Assembly (NCBI RefSeq): GCF_003344865.1
Contig: NZ_CP031165.1
Coordinates: 3,601,910-3,665,909 of the forward strand
Source: Euzebya pacifica
GTDB taxonomy: Bacteria > Actinomycetota > Nitriliruptoria > Euzebyales > Euzebyaceae
Direction: 5' to 3'
DNA length: 64,000 bases
Translations under genes and position numbers: made by a program
Part shown: piece by piece, positions 8,405 to 17,886 of the stretch
Numbering within the stretch: position 1 is the stretch's first letter
Layout: each line of letters starts with the position of its first letter
The notes under the pieces: model-generated
Told to the model about the DNA's origin: nothing
The model's input: the letters and a program-made list of their open reading frames with translations, nothing else
Database searches by the model: none

Positions 8405-9600
8405 CCGATGCAGCAGCCTACAGGCGGCGGTGGGAACGCGAACGCTTGGCCCGCGAGGAAGCCGAGACGATCGCCGAGCGAGCGCTTGCTGACCTCTACG
8501 CAGCCAATCAGGCCCTCGATGCGCGCGTGCAGGAACAGACCATCCACCTGACCGAGGCGCTGGCACGGGCACACAGGGCCGCCGCCGCCCGCGACGGCTT
8601 CCTCCACCAGCTGGCACACCGGGCCAGCAGCCCACTTCACATCGTGCAGGGCTTCGTGGAGCTCGTGGCACAAGAGGTCGGTCCGGGGCGTCTCGCACGA
8701 ACCGCCGCGACCGCCGTGCAGGCGACCCGTCGTCTGGGTCGCAGCTTCGAGGGCCTGCTCGAGCTGTCCCAGATCGTCGCCGGGGGGTTCGATCCCCAGC
8801 CGTCCGGCACCTGCCTCGCCGACTGGACCGACGGCCTCCTGCGGCGCTGGCTACCCGATGTCGCTGCAGCCGGACGGACGATCATCGTCGACCCCGGGAA
8901 CGCGCTGACGACCCCCTTCGAGGTGGACGTCCACCGCCTCGACCAGATCATCGACCCTCTGCTGGACAACGCCATCCTCCACGGGCAGGGACAGATCACA
9001 GTCGAGGCTGACCTCGACGGAGAGACCCTGCGCTGCAGCGTCGCCGACGATGGCGACGCGCCCGCCCCCGAGACCATCGAGCAGATGCTGACGCCTTTCT
9101 GGTCGACCACGGATGACGGGTTCGGTGTCGGCCTCTCGCTGTCGCTGATCATCACCGAGGGCTTGGGTGGTCATCTCCACATCGATCCCGTCTCGACGCA
9201 CACCTGCCTGCGGTTCGTCCTTCCCGTGTCGCCGTCCCTCCGGCGCGCCACCGACCTGGCGACCGTCGACGACGCCGTCCTGCGCGCGCTGGTCGCCGAG
9301 CTGCCCGTCCCGGGCCTGCCGAGACGGCTTGTCGATGCGTGGACGGGCAGCCTCGACGCCCACCGCCTCGCCCTGCTGTCCGGCGACAGCGACGCCATCA
9401 CCGGAGCGGCTCATGCATTGATCTCCGGAGCGAGGCAGCTGGGGCTCCACGAGCTCGGCGCTGCGGCTGCCGAGGTCGAGAGGGGGGACACGCGAGAGCT
9501 GCGGCTCCTGGTGGAGGCCCTCGACCTGGCGCCTGCGGCGCTCCACGAGGCGCTCGAACGGCTGGAAGCTGACGCCGACGATGGTCCTGACCAGAACTGA
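8401..9600 (+). CDS. hnoK: H-NOX-associated histidine kinase with C-terminal HPt domain
   Basis: A 399-residue soluble kinase with no membrane or sensory domain of its own; an N-terminal coiled coil (about 1-60) precedes the catalytic part. The H-box AHRASSPLH carries H73, with Ser-Ser where HELRTPL is usual. The ATPase has LDNAILHG, VADDGDAP and GFGVGLSLSLI. A C-terminal HPt domain has AAHALISGARQLG with H338. It is probably inhibited or activated by NO-loaded H-NOX, as in characterised H-NOX/HnoK pairs. The HPt could pass phosphate to the receiver of the upstream hybrid kinase or to a distant regulator. The start is the GTG overlapping the H-NOX stop. Confidence 0.87.
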   Translation: MTDAAAYRRRWERERLAREEAETIAERALADLYAANQALDARVQEQTIHLTEALARAHRAAAARDGFLHQLAHRASSPLHIVQGFVELVAQEVGPGRLARTAATAVQATRRLGRSFEGLLELSQIVAGGFDPQPSGTCLADWTDGLLRRWLPDVAAAGRTIIVDPGNALTTPFEVDVHRLDQIIDPLLDNAILHGQGQITVEADLDGETLRCSVADDGDAPAPETIEQMLTPFWSTTDDGFGVGLSLSLIITEGLGGHLHIDPVSTHTCLRFVLPVSPSLRRATDLATVDDAVLRALVAELPVPGLPRRLVDAWTGSLDAHRLALLSGDSDAITGAAHALISGARQLGLHELGAAAAEVERGDTRELRLLVEALDLAPAALHEALERLEADADDGPDQN

Positions 9601-9678
9601 CCGATCTGCTGGACCGACGGGTGCCGTCTGTGGCCGGGGTCCCGCGACGTTCCTGGTGACGACCCGACCGGTCAGGGT

Positions 9679-9684
9679 TAGCAT
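9679..9684 (+). promoter_or_regulatory. -10 box for leaderless GNAT gene
   Basis: TAGCAT lies 6 nt upstream of the GTG at 9691 with no Shine-Dalgarno between them. Confidence 0.5.
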
Positions 9685-9690
9685 GCGCCG

Positions 9691-10650
9691 GTGATCACAC
9701 GTCCCCTGCGTCCGGCGGACCTCGCAGCCGCCCTGGTCGTCCGCAACGCCGTCGAGGAGGCCGACGCGCTCCCCATCCGGACCCCGATCGACGAGCTCGA
9801 GGAGGAGCTGACCGACGAGGGCGTCAGCTGGGCAGACGACACGCGCGGCGTGTTCGACGACGAGGCGTGCGTGGCCTACGCCTGGACCCGCCTGCCACCG
9901 GGGGCCACCGAGGACGGGTGGAACGTGCACGTGCACGTGGCCGTGCATCCCGACCGGACGACGCAGGGGCACGGGCGTGCGCTGCTGGAGTGGGCCGAGG
10001 CCCGCGGGATCGCGCGGCTGGCGGCGCTGGGCACCGACCAGCCGTGCCGGTTGACGACCTTCCTCAACGACACCCAGTCGAGGGCCGGCCGGATGCTCAC
10101 CCGGGCGGGCTTCGCGATCGAGCGCTACTACGACGAGCTGACGGTCACGCTCGAGGACCGTCCGCCCGTCGATGCGGCCGAGGGCGTCGTCCTGACCGCA
10201 TGGGACGCCGACGTGTCCGAGGCCGCCCGCCGGGTCAAGAACAGCGCGTTCGAGGATCACTGGGGCTCGGTGGCCACCCCCGCCACGAGCTGGAAGCGGA
10301 TGGTGGGGTCGCCCCGGTTCCAGCCGGAGATGTCCACGCTGGCATGGGACGGCGACGACCTCGTCGGTGTGGTCATCACCAACCTCTATCCCGAGGACTG
10401 GCCGGTCGTCGGCCGCGAGGAATCGTTCATCCACATCGTCGCCGTGCTGGCCAGCCACCGCGGTCGCGGCATCGCGAAGGCGATGATCGACCGGGCCCTC
10501 ACCGCGTCAGCGGCAGCGGGTCTGACGCACACGACCCTGGGGGTCGACACGGCCAACCCCACCGGCGCCCACGCCCTCTACACCGGTCTCGGATTCGTCC
10601 CGACGGCCCGCAACGCTGGCTGGGCCAAGCCCGTGCACCCCCCTGCGTGA
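9691..10650 (+). CDS. GNAT acetyltransferase with two GNAT domains
   Basis: A 319-residue protein with two tandem GNAT folds. The N-terminal half (about 1-150) has VHVAVHPDRTTQGHGRALLEW, a Q/RxxGxG-type acetyl-CoA loop. The C-terminal half (about 165-319) has VLASHRGRGIAKAMIDRAL and the family ending TGLGFVP. This architecture resembles mycothiol synthase-like and other double-GNAT proteins, but no substrate can be assigned. It begins at a GTG predicted to be the first transcribed codon and ends 12 nt before dodecin. Confidence 0.85.
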   Translation: MITRPLRPADLAAALVVRNAVEEADALPIRTPIDELEEELTDEGVSWADDTRGVFDDEACVAYAWTRLPPGATEDGWNVHVHVAVHPDRTTQGHGRALLEWAEARGIARLAALGTDQPCRLTTFLNDTQSRAGRMLTRAGFAIERYYDELTVTLEDRPPVDAAEGVVLTAWDADVSEAARRVKNSAFEDHWGSVATPATSWKRMVGSPRFQPEMSTLAWDGDDLVGVVITNLYPEDWPVVGREESFIHIVAVLASHRGRGIAKAMIDRALTASAAAGLTHTTLGVDTANPTGAHALYTGLGFVPTARNAGWAKPVHPPA

Positions 10651-10662
10651 TAGGACAGGACC

Positions 10663-10869
10663 ATGACCGACAACACCTACAAGATCACCGAGCTGGTCGG
10701 CACATCCACCGAGAGCGTGTCGACCGCCATCAGCAACGGCGTCACCAAGGCCAAGGAATCGGTCCGCAACCTCGACTGGTTCGAGGTCACGGAGATCCGC
10801 GGCCACATCGACGAGGGCGACGTCGCCCACTACCAGGTGACCATGAAGATCGGCTTCCGGCTCGAGTGA
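10663..10869 (+). CDS. Dodecin, flavin-binding storage protein
   Basis: A 68-residue protein with the full dodecin pattern: KITELVGTS at the N-terminus, a helix, the flavin-stacking Trp in NLDWFEVTE, and a final strand ending in VTMKIGFRLE. Dodecins assemble as dodecamers that store flavin (or CoA) in the cytoplasm. It sits 12 nt after the GNAT gene. TAGGAC 6 nt before the ATG could be a leaderless -10, or AGGA could serve as a ribosome site. Confidence 0.93.
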   Translation: MTDNTYKITELVGTSTESVSTAISNGVTKAKESVRNLDWFEVTEIRGHIDEGDVAHYQVTMKIGFRLE

Positions 10870-10884
10870 GCCGAGGGTCGCAGG

Positions 10885-11313
10885 CTAGACGTTGAACCCC
10901 ATGGCGCGGAGCTCTTCCTTCGCGTCGGGGTCGATCATGTCCGTGGTCCACGGCGGGGAGAACACGAACTCGACCTCGGCGTCGTCGATGCCGGGCAGGC
11001 GGGTCAGGACGAGCGTGGCCTGCTGGTGGATCAGCTCCGTCAGCGGGCACCCCATCGAGGTCAGGGTCATCCGCATGTGGGCGGTGTTGTCGTTGACGAC
11101 GATCTCGTAGACCAGTCCGAGGTCGACGACGTTGAGGCCGATCTCGGGGTCGAGCACGGCCTTCATCGCCTCGCGACACGCCGCGGGGGTGGCGACGCCG
11201 TTCTCGTCGACCTCGGCGTCGGAGAACGGGTTCTCGCTGCCGTCCTGACGCGCCTCGAAGGCCTCGTCGGTGTCCTCGGTGGGCCAGCCGGTGATGGGGT
11301 CAGTCGTTGACAT
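10885..11313 (-). CDS. sufT: SufT, MIP18/DUF59-family Fe-S assembly factor
   Basis: A 142-residue protein. Its core matches the MIP18/DUF59 family: KAVLDPEIGLNVVDLGLVYEI, then TLTSMGCPL with the conserved Cys, then VEFVFSPPWTTDMI. The N-terminal 45 residues are acidic and poorly conserved. In Gram-positive bacteria SufT helps mature Fe-S proteins. It is the last gene of the suf operon, 47 nt after sufU, and faces dodecin tail to tail. Confidence 0.92.
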   Translation of the reverse strand: MSTTDPITGWPTEDTDEAFEARQDGSENPFSDAEVDENGVATPAACREAMKAVLDPEIGLNVVDLGLVYEIVVNDNTAHMRMTLTSMGCPLTELIHQQATLVLTRLPGIDDAEVEFVFSPPWTTDMIDPDAKEELRAMGFNV

Positions 11314-11360
11314 GAATGATCAGTCCTACTGCGCTCTCGCGCGCTACTCGTGCGTCCGCA

Positions 11361-11837
11361 CTACTCGTGTTCGACGCGGTGTTCGCTCTGGCCACGCTGG
11401 TGGGTCTCGATGGCGTCCTTGAGGGCCATCCATCCCAGGAGCGCGCACTTGACGCGGACGGGGAACTTGGCCACGCCCTGGAAGGCGACCCCGTCCAACA
11501 GGTCGTCCTCGCGCTTCATTCCCTCGCCGTGCATCATCAGCCGGAAGACCTCGGCGAGGTCCAGCGCATCCCCGAGCTCGCGGCCGGTCACGGCCTCGGT
11601 CATCGCCGAGGCGCTGGACATCGAGATGGAGCAGCCGTCGCCGTCATAGGCCACGGCCTCGACGGTGTCGGCGCCGTTCTCGCCCGGGCCGACCCGCAGG
11701 CGAAGGTCCATCTCGTCGCCGCACAGCGGGTTGGAGTGGTGGACCAGCACGTCGTGCGGTTCCAGCTCGGGGGCACGGTTCCTCGGCTTCTTGTAGTGCT
11801 CGAGGATGATCTCTTTGTAGAGGTCTTCTAGTGACAT
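11361..11837 (-). CDS. sufU: SufU, zinc-dependent sulfur-transfer protein
   Basis: A 158-residue protein accepting sulfur from the SufS persulfide. The start is ATG 11837 (MSLEDLYKEIILEHYKKP, a typical SufU beginning). The zinc and sulfur ligands are visible: Cys and Asp in NPLCGDEMDL, Cys in DGDGCSIS and Cys in VKCALLGW. The insert between the second and third ligands separates SufU from IscU. It lies 10 nt after sufS. Confidence 0.94.
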   Translation of the reverse strand: MSLEDLYKEIILEHYKKPRNRAPELEPHDVLVHHSNPLCGDEMDLRLRVGPGENGADTVEAVAYDGDGCSISMSSASAMTEAVTGRELGDALDLAEVFRLMMHGEGMKREDDLLDGVAFQGVAKFPVRVKCALLGWMALKDAIETHQRGQSEHRVEHE

Positions 11838-11847
11838 GGGGGCCTGC

Positions 11848-13080
11848 CTAGCTGAAGAAGTCCTGCGCCGCGCGGATGGCGTCGCAGAGGACGGCGATCT
11901 CGTCGGTCGTGTTGTACAGGTAGAACGACGCCCGGGTGGTGGAGTTGGACCCCAGGGCCCGGATGAGGGGCTTGGCGCAGTGGTGCCCGGTCCTGACCGC
12001 CACACCCTCGCGGTCGAGGATGGTGCCGATGTCGTGGGGGTGCAGCCCGTCGACGGTGAAGCTGAGCGCTGCACCGCGGACCTTGGGGTCCGACGGCCCG
12101 TGCACGGTGACCCCCTCGACCTCGGCCAGCGCCGGGAGCGCCTGCTCGAGGATGGCGATCTCGTGGGCACGCACGTTGTCCATGCCCAGCGCCGACAGGT
12201 AGTCCACGCCGGCACCGAGCCCGACAGCCTGCTCGATCATCGGCGTGCCGGCCTCGAAACGGAACGGGATCTCGTTGAACGTCGACTCGTACAGCTTCAC
12301 GTCCAGGATCATGTCGCCACCACCCAGGAAGGGCGGCATGGTCTCCATGATCTCGGGCTTGCCCGCCAGGACGCCGACGCCCGAGGGGCCCAGCATCTTG
12401 TGGCCGGAGAACGCCAGGAAGTCGGCGTTCAGCTCGGCGAGCGAGGTCGGCATGTGCGGCACGGACTGCGCACCGTCGACCACGACAACCACGTCGGGGT
12501 TGGCGCGACGGGCAGCCTCGGCCATGTCGGCCACCGGGTTGATGGTGCCGACGACGTTGGACATCGCCGAGACGGCCAGCAGCTTCACGCGGCCGGTCCG
12601 GATGATCTCGTTGAACGCGTCGAGGTCCAGCTCACCGTCGGGGCGGATCGGCACCGCGGCCAGCTCGCACCCGATGTCGGGCTGCACGAGCTGCCACGGA
12701 ACCATGTTCGCGTGGTGCTCCATCTCGGTGAACAGGACGATGTCGTCCGGCCCGAGGTGGGTGCGGGCCCAGCTGTGGGCGACGAGGTTCAGCGCCTCGG
12801 TGCCGTTCTTGGTGAACACCGTGGCGCGCTCGTCGGCACCGACGAAGCGGGCGACCTTGCGGCGGGCCTCGTCGTAGAGGTCCGATGCCTCGACCGACAG
12901 GGTGTGCACGCCGCGGTGCACGTTGGCGGTGTGGGTGGTGTACATCGCCACCACCGCGTCGATCATCTGCTGCGGCTTCAGCGACGTGGCCGCCGAGTCG
13001 AGGTACACCAGCGGCTTGTCGTGGACGGTGCGGCGCAGCACCGGGAAGTCCTTGCGGATCTCCATGACATCGAACGTCAC
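11848..13080 (-). CDS. sufS: SufS cysteine desulfurase
   Basis: A 410-residue PLP enzyme that removes sulfur from L-cysteine as a persulfide. The PLP Lys is in AFSGHKMLGPSGVGVL and the catalytic Cys is in VRTGHHCAKPL, as in group II desulfurases. VYLDSAATS near the N-terminus is typical. GTG at 13080 is chosen because AAGGAGGAGGT precedes it closely; ATG 13065 is a weaker alternative. It follows sufC by 100 nt, the largest internal gap of the operon. Confidence 0.95.
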   Translation of the reverse strand: MTFDVMEIRKDFPVLRRTVHDKPLVYLDSAATSLKPQQMIDAVVAMYTTHTANVHRGVHTLSVEASDLYDEARRKVARFVGADERATVFTKNGTEALNLVAHSWARTHLGPDDIVLFTEMEHHANMVPWQLVQPDIGCELAAVPIRPDGELDLDAFNEIIRTGRVKLLAVSAMSNVVGTINPVADMAEAARRANPDVVVVVDGAQSVPHMPTSLAELNADFLAFSGHKMLGPSGVGVLAGKPEIMETMPPFLGGGDMILDVKLYESTFNEIPFRFEAGTPMIEQAVGLGAGVDYLSALGMDNVRAHEIAILEQALPALAEVEGVTVHGPSDPKVRGAALSFTVDGLHPHDIGTILDREGVAVRTGHHCAKPLIRALGSNSTTRASFYLYNTTDEIAVLCDAIRAAQDFFS

Positions 13081-13180
13081 TCGTGCACCTCCTCCTTCGC
13101 GGTCAATGGTATGGACCCCGTCCACCGAGTCGACGGTGGAAACGGTCCGTGGGCGGGTCGCGTCGACCCGCCCGGACGGC

Positions 13181-13918
13181 CTAGCTCTCGAACTGCTCGT
13201 ACCCCTCGGCCTCGAGCATCTCCGCGAGGTCCGCGCCACCGGTCTTGACGATGCGACCGCCGGCCATCACGTGCACGTGGTCGGGCGTGATGTAGTTCAG
13301 GATGCGGGTGTAGTGCGTGATCAGCAGGACACCGAGGTCCGGACCGCGCAGCTTGTTGACACCCTCGGAGACGATGCGCAGGGCGTCGACGTCCAGGCCG
13401 GAGTCGGTCTCGTCGAGGACGGCGATGCGCGGCTTGAGCATGGCCATCTGCAGGATCTCGAAGCGCTTCTTCTCGCCACCGGAGAAGCCCTCGTTGACGT
13501 TGCGCTCGAGGAACTTGCCGTCCATCTTCAGGTCCGCCATGTGCTCGCGGAGCTTGGTCATGAACTGGCGGACCGGCATGTCCTCCTCGCTCGTGGCGTT
13601 GACGGCCGTGCGCATGAAGTTGGTCAGGCTGACCCCGGGGATCTCCGTGGGGTACTGCATGGCCAGGAACAGGCCGGCAGCGGCCCGCTCGTTAGGCGCC
13701 ATCTCGGTGACGTCCTCGCCGTCGAAGCGGATGGCTCCGGCGGTGACCTCGTAGGCGGGGTGGCCAGCGATGGCGTAGGCGAGGGTGGACTTGCCCGAGC
13801 CGTTGGGGCCCATGAGGGCGTGGGTCTCGCCCTGGGCGACGGTCAGGTCGAGGCCGGTGAGGATTTCCTTGCCCTCGACCTCGACCTTGAGGCCCTCGAT
13901 TTCGATACGTGCACTCAT
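13181..13918 (-). CDS. sufC: SufC, ATPase of the Fe-S assembly scaffold
   Basis: A 245-residue ABC-type ATPase that binds the SufB-SufD scaffold. Walker A is GPNGSGKST, the signature is FSGGEKKRFE and Walker B is IAVLDETDSGLD, the diagnostic SufC form. The start MSARIEIEG at 13918 has AGGAGA 8 nt upstream. The N-terminal extension that is open in frame is ignored because it runs into the preceding gene. Confidence 0.95.
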   Translation of the reverse strand: MSARIEIEGLKVEVEGKEILTGLDLTVAQGETHALMGPNGSGKSTLAYAIAGHPAYEVTAGAIRFDGEDVTEMAPNERAAAGLFLAMQYPTEIPGVSLTNFMRTAVNATSEEDMPVRQFMTKLREHMADLKMDGKFLERNVNEGFSGGEKKRFEILQMAMLKPRIAVLDETDSGLDVDALRIVSEGVNKLRGPDLGVLLITHYTRILNYITPDHVHVMAGGRIVKTGGADLAEMLEAEGYEQFES

Positions 13919-13937
13919 GTGGGATGTCTCCTGGGAA

Positions 13938-14282
13938 CTAGAAGCTGGAAGGGGTGGCGTCGTTTGTGGGGGCGCTGGCATCGACGAGGACCTCGCCGTT
14001 CTCCACGCGTACCGCGTATGTCGGGACGGGCTTGACGGCCGGCAGCGCGTCGGGCCTGCCCGAGTCGAGGTCGAAGCTGGAGCCGTGGAGGCCGCACTCG
14101 ATGTGGTTGTCGTCGACCCAGCCCTCGTGCAGCTCGTAGAACGCGTGGCTGCAGATGTTGTGGACGGCCTTGACGGTGTCGGTGTCGGTGCGGACGAGGC
14201 AGATCGGTTCGCCGCCGAGCTCGACCTGCATGGCCGAACCGACCTTGAGCTCGTCCAGCTCGATGGCCTTCTCGAACGCCAT
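13938..14282 (-). CDS. Rieske-type [2Fe-2S] ferredoxin of the suf operon
   Basis: A 114-residue protein with both Rieske ligand pairs: CSH in HNICSHAFYELHEG and CGLH in IECGLHGSSFDLDSG. It resembles the non-heme dioxygenase ferredoxin components placed between sufD and sufC in many actinobacteria. It may supply electrons to cluster assembly; this role is inferred from position. The ATG overlaps the sufD stop (ATGA). Confidence 0.9.
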   Translation of the reverse strand: MAFEKAIELDELKVGSAMQVELGGEPICLVRTDTDTVKAVHNICSHAFYELHEGWVDDNHIECGLHGSSFDLDSGRPDALPAVKPVPTYAVRVENGEVLVDASAPTNDATPSSF

Positions 14283-15664
14283 CAGGCCTTCGCCGCCTTC
14301 GCGTCTGCCTGGGTGGCCTCGGCTGCCCAGTGGCGGGCGGCGGCGTCGCGGCGGGGGTCCATCAGCGTGGCGGGGGCCTGGCGGACGGCCAGCTCGATGT
14401 CGGCCAGCACCGTGTCGGCGACGCCCGGGGCGTCGATGCGCTCCAGGACCTCGGCGAAGAAGGCGAAGACCAGCATGCGGGCGGCCTCGTCGCGCGAGAT
14501 GCCGCGCGACTGCAGGTACCACAGCTGCACCTCGTCGACCTGGCCGACGGAGGAGTGGTGACCACAGGCGGCGACGTCGGCGGTCTCGATCTCGAGGAAC
14601 GGCAGCGTGTCGGCCTTGGCACCGGGCGACAGGATCAGGTTGCGGTTGGTCTCGTCGCTGACGGTCTGCTTGGCGTCCGGGGCGATGCGGATGTTGCCGT
14701 ACCAGGTGGCGTGGCCGTCATCCGACAGCGCACCCTTGTGCACGTAGTCAGACGTCGAGTGGTCCGCGTCGTGGAAGATCAGCGAGCGGTGCTCGAACTT
14801 CTCGGAGCCGGTCGGGAAGTAGACGCCGAGCAACTCGGCGTTGGAGCCCTTGCCGTCCAGCCACACGTCGGGTCGCACGTAGACGGTGTTGCCGCCCAGG
14901 GTGATCTCCGACTGCTGGTAGGTGGCGTCACGGCCGACGCGTCCGCGGTGGGTGGTCACGTGGCTGACGTTGTCGCCCCAGTCCTGGGCGGTGACCACGT
15001 TGAGGGTGGCACCGTCCCCGATGACGGACTCGACGACGTTGATCACGGTCGCCTGGGCGTCGCCGGACTGGTCGAGCAGGACCGTGGCCTTGCTGTGGCG
15101 CTCGGCGACGAGCAGGACCCACTGGACGTGGGTGCCGTCGGCGGCCGCCTGCACGGTGATGGCCAGCGGCGCCTCGACCTCGACCTCGGCGGGCACGTAG
15201 ACGAACGCACCGGTGGTCCAGGCGCTGGCGGCGAACGCCGCGTACACCTCGTCGTTGGCGACGGCGGTGCCGAGGTGGCGCTGGACCAGCTCGGGATGCT
15301 CGGCGGCGGCGGTGGCCAGGTCGGCCACGATGACGCCTTCGGGCAGCGCGGTCGCCTCGACGCCGGCGAAGCCGCCGTCGACGATGCGGACCCGCGCAGC
15401 GGTGTCGTCGGAGGACACGGTGATGCCGGCGTCGCGCGGTGCGACACCTGCGGTGGCCTCGGTCAGGACGGGACGGTCCAGCGGGATGCGGCGCGGGTTG
15501 GTGAAGCGCCAGTCCTCGTCACGAACCTGCGGCCACTGGAGGTCGCTGAACGCCTTGAACGCCGCCTGGCGGTGGTCACGAAGCCAGGTGGGGTCGTCGG
15601 CGCCGGCGCTTATGGCCAGGACGTCGGTTTCGGTGAGGGCCTTGGGGGTGGGGGCTGTGGACAC
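14282..15664 (-). CDS. sufD: SufD, Fe-S scaffold subunit
   Basis: A 460-residue beta-helix scaffold protein that pairs with SufB. The C-terminal half carries the family region GSNAELLGVYFPTG, then HRSLIFHDADHSTSDYVHKG, and GHHSSVGQVDEVQLWYLQSRGI containing the conserved His. The start is GTG 15664, 54 nt after sufB. No strong Shine-Dalgarno is seen. Confidence 0.94.
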   Translation of the reverse strand: MSTAPTPKALTETDVLAISAGADDPTWLRDHRQAAFKAFSDLQWPQVRDEDWRFTNPRRIPLDRPVLTEATAGVAPRDAGITVSSDDTAARVRIVDGGFAGVEATALPEGVIVADLATAAAEHPELVQRHLGTAVANDEVYAAFAASAWTTGAFVYVPAEVEVEAPLAITVQAAADGTHVQWVLLVAERHSKATVLLDQSGDAQATVINVVESVIGDGATLNVVTAQDWGDNVSHVTTHRGRVGRDATYQQSEITLGGNTVYVRPDVWLDGKGSNAELLGVYFPTGSEKFEHRSLIFHDADHSTSDYVHKGALSDDGHATWYGNIRIAPDAKQTVSDETNRNLILSPGAKADTLPFLEIETADVAACGHHSSVGQVDEVQLWYLQSRGISRDEAARMLVFAFFAEVLERIDAPGVADTVLADIELAVRQAPATLMDPRRDAAARHWAAEATQADAKAAKA

Positions 15665-15718
15665 GGTGAGGTAGACCTACTTGCTCGTGGGGAACGTGGG
15701 GAGGGCGGGTGGTCGGCG

Positions 15719-17152
15719 CTAGCCGACCGACCCCTCCATGTTCAGCTGGATCAGGCGGTTCAGCTCGACGGAGTACTCCATCGGCAGCTCCTTGGAGATG
15801 GGCTCGATGAAGCCACGGACGATCATCGCCATGGCCTCGCTCTCCTCGATCCCGCGGGACTGCAGGTAGAACAGCTGGTCCTCACCGATCTTGGAGACGC
15901 TGGCCTCGTGGCCGATCTGGGCGTCGTCCTCGGCGATGTTCATGTACGGGTAGGTGTCGGAGCGGGCATGCTCGTCGAGCAGCAGGGCGTCGCAGACGAC
16001 GCTGGACTTCACGCGCTCGGCACCCTCGTGGATCTCGACGAGACCACGGTAGGAGGTGCGCCCCTCCCCCTGTGCCACCGACTTGGAGACGATGGAGGAG
16101 GACGTGTCGGGTGCGTGGTGGACCATCTTGGCGCCAGCGTCCTGGTGCTGGCCGTCGCCGGCCCATGCCACGGAGAGGACCTCACCACGGGCGCCGCGGC
16201 CCATGAGCCACACCGCCGGGTACTTCATGGTGACCTTGGAACCGATGTTGCCGTCGATCCACTCCATGGTGGCGTCCTCGTAGGCCGCCGCCCGCTTGGT
16301 CACCAGGTTGTAGACGTTGTTGGACCAGTTCTGGATGGTCGTGTAGCGGACGCGGGCGCCCGGCTTCACGATGATCTCCACGACCGCGGAGTGCAGGGAG
16401 TCCGAGGAGTAGATCGGCGCGGTGCAGCCCTCGACGTAGTGCACGTAGGAACCGGGCTCGGCGATGATCAGGGTCCGCTCGAACTGACCCATGTTCTGCT
16501 GGTTGATGCGGAAGTAGGCCTGCAGCGGGATGTCGACCTTGACGCCCTCGGGGATCCAGATGAAGGACCCACCGGACCACACCGCGGTGTTGAGCGCGGA
16601 GAACTTGTTGTCGTTGATCGGGATCACCTTGGTGAAGTGCTCCCGGACGAGGTCCTCGTGCTCGCGCAGCGCCGAGTCGGTGTCGAGGAACAGCACACCC
16701 TGCTCCTCGAGGTCCTCACGGACCTTGTGGTAGACGACCTCGGACTCGTACTGGGCAGCCACACCGGCGATCAGCCGCTGCTTCTCGGCCTCGGGGATGC
16801 CCAGGCGGTCGTAGGTGTTCTTGATGTCGTCGGGGAGGTCCTCCCACGAGTTGGCCTGCTTCTCCGTGGAGCGCACGAAGTAGTAGATGTCCTCGAAGTC
16901 GATGCCCGACAGGTCCGAACCCCAGTTGGGCATCGGACGGCGGCGGAAGTGCTCGAGGCCCTTGAGGCGCATGTCGAGCATCCACTGCGGCTCGTCCTTG
17001 AGCGCGGAGATCTCGCGGACGACCTCTTCGGAGAGGCCCTTCTTGATCGTGTTGACGGGCTTGGACTCGTCGGACCAGCCGTACTTGTAGCTCTTCGAGC
17101 CGTCCTCTTCGACGAGGTCCTCGGCGCGGACGTCCTGGGTGGGTGCTGCCAT
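15719..17152 (-). CDS. sufB: SufB, Fe-S scaffold subunit
   Basis: A 477-residue core scaffold for [4Fe-4S] assembly. It is highly conserved: [10 protein letters not shown] near the start, [59 protein letters not shown] with its Cys, and [19 protein letters not shown]. The ATG at 17152 lies 4 nt after the sufR stop, so regulator and scaffold are co-transcribed. This is the first structural gene of the operon. Confidence 0.97.
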   Translation of the reverse strand: MAAPTQDVRAEDLVEEDGSKSYKYGWSDESKPVNTIKKGLSEEVVREISALKDEPQWMLDMRLKGLEHFRRRPMPNWGSDLSGIDFEDIYYFVRSTEKQANSWEDLPDDIKNTYDRLGIPEAEKQRLIAGVAAQYESEVVYHKVREDLEEQGVLFLDTDSALREHEDLVREHFTKVIPINDNKFSALNTAVWSGGSFIWIPEGVKVDIPLQAYFRINQQNMGQFERTLIIAEPGSYVHYVEGCTAPIYSSDSLHSAVVEIIVKPGARVRYTTIQNWSNNVYNLVTKRAAAYEDATMEWIDGNIGSKVTMKYPAVWLMGRGARGEVLSVAWAGDGQHQDAGAKMVHHAPDTSSSIVSKSVAQGEGRTSYRGLVEIHEGAERVKSSVVCDALLLDEHARSDTYPYMNIAEDDAQIGHEASVSKIGEDQLFYLQSRGIEESEAMAMIVRGFIEPISKELPMEYSVELNRLIQLNMEGSVG

Positions 17153-17156
17153 GTGC

Positions 17157-17879
17157 TCAGGCACTCCTGTCGGCATTGTCGGGGTCTGGGTGGTCTGTTC
17201 GGGTCTGTCCTGCGGGCGGGCTGCCGTCGAGGTCGATGCGGCAGACGCAGGCGTGGGCGCCCTTGGCGATGGTCTCCCTGCGGGACACCTTCGTCCCGAG
17301 GACCCGCGTGAAGAGCGCAGCCTCGTGGGCGCAGATCTCGGGGTGCTCGGTGGCGATGCCCTCGATGGCGCAGTGGGACTGCAGCAGGACGAGGGTGCGC
17401 CCATTGTCGCTGTCCTCGACGCGGGCCGCGAATCCGTCGTCGGACAACGCCTCGGCGAGCAGCTTGGCCCGCTCGGCCGGGTCGTCGACGTCGGCGAGCG
17501 CTTCGGCGTACCGGTCGGCCTGCGCGGCGTTGCGGGTCTTGAGGAACTCCGCGACCGCACCGCGGCCGTAGGTGGCGGCGACGTGGTCGAGCAGCTGGTC
17601 GGCGAACTCCGCGGAGCGGTCGGCGAAGAGGCGCTTGCCCTTGGGGCTCAACCGCCAGCAGTCGGCCGGCCGGCCCATACCGCCGTCGTGGACGGGGGCG
17701 GAGTCGACGAGGTCGTCGGCCTCCATCGCGGTCAGGTGACGTCGGACCGCAGCAGGCGAGATGGCCAGCCGCTCGGCCAGCTCGGGGGCCGTGGCCCCAC
17801 CTCGCTGCACGATCTCGAGAATGCGCGCCCGAGTGTCGCCGAGCAGGTCGGCGAGGGACTGTGCGGGCCGCGTCGTCAT
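17157..17879 (-). CDS. sufR: SufR, Fe-S-sensing repressor of the suf operon
   Basis: A 240-residue winged-helix regulator. The DNA-binding part is near the N-terminus ([28 protein letters not shown]). The cluster ligands are probably the Cys residues in [20 protein letters not shown] and HACVCRID, the SufR pattern. It heads the operon and probably represses it when its cluster is intact. ATG 17879 is used; GTG 17885 is two codons upstream. TAGACT ends 9 nt before the ATG, so the transcript is leaderless or nearly so. Confidence 0.93.
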   Translation of the reverse strand: MTTRPAQSLADLLGDTRARILEIVQRGGATAPELAERLAISPAAVRRHLTAMEADDLVDSAPVHDGGMGRPADCWRLSPKGKRLFADRSAEFADQLLDHVAATYGRGAVAEFLKTRNAAQADRYAEALADVDDPAERAKLLAEALSDDGFAARVEDSDNGRTLVLLQSHCAIEGIATEHPEICAHEAALFTRVLGTKVSRRETIAKGAHACVCRIDLDGSPPAGQTRTDHPDPDNADRSA

Positions 17880-17886
17880 GGACACT

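Noticed and set aside
14330-17311. 993-codon plus-strand frame across sufD and sufB
   Set aside because: SufD and SufB are unmistakable on the minus strand; the plus frame is low-complexity and lacks any motif.
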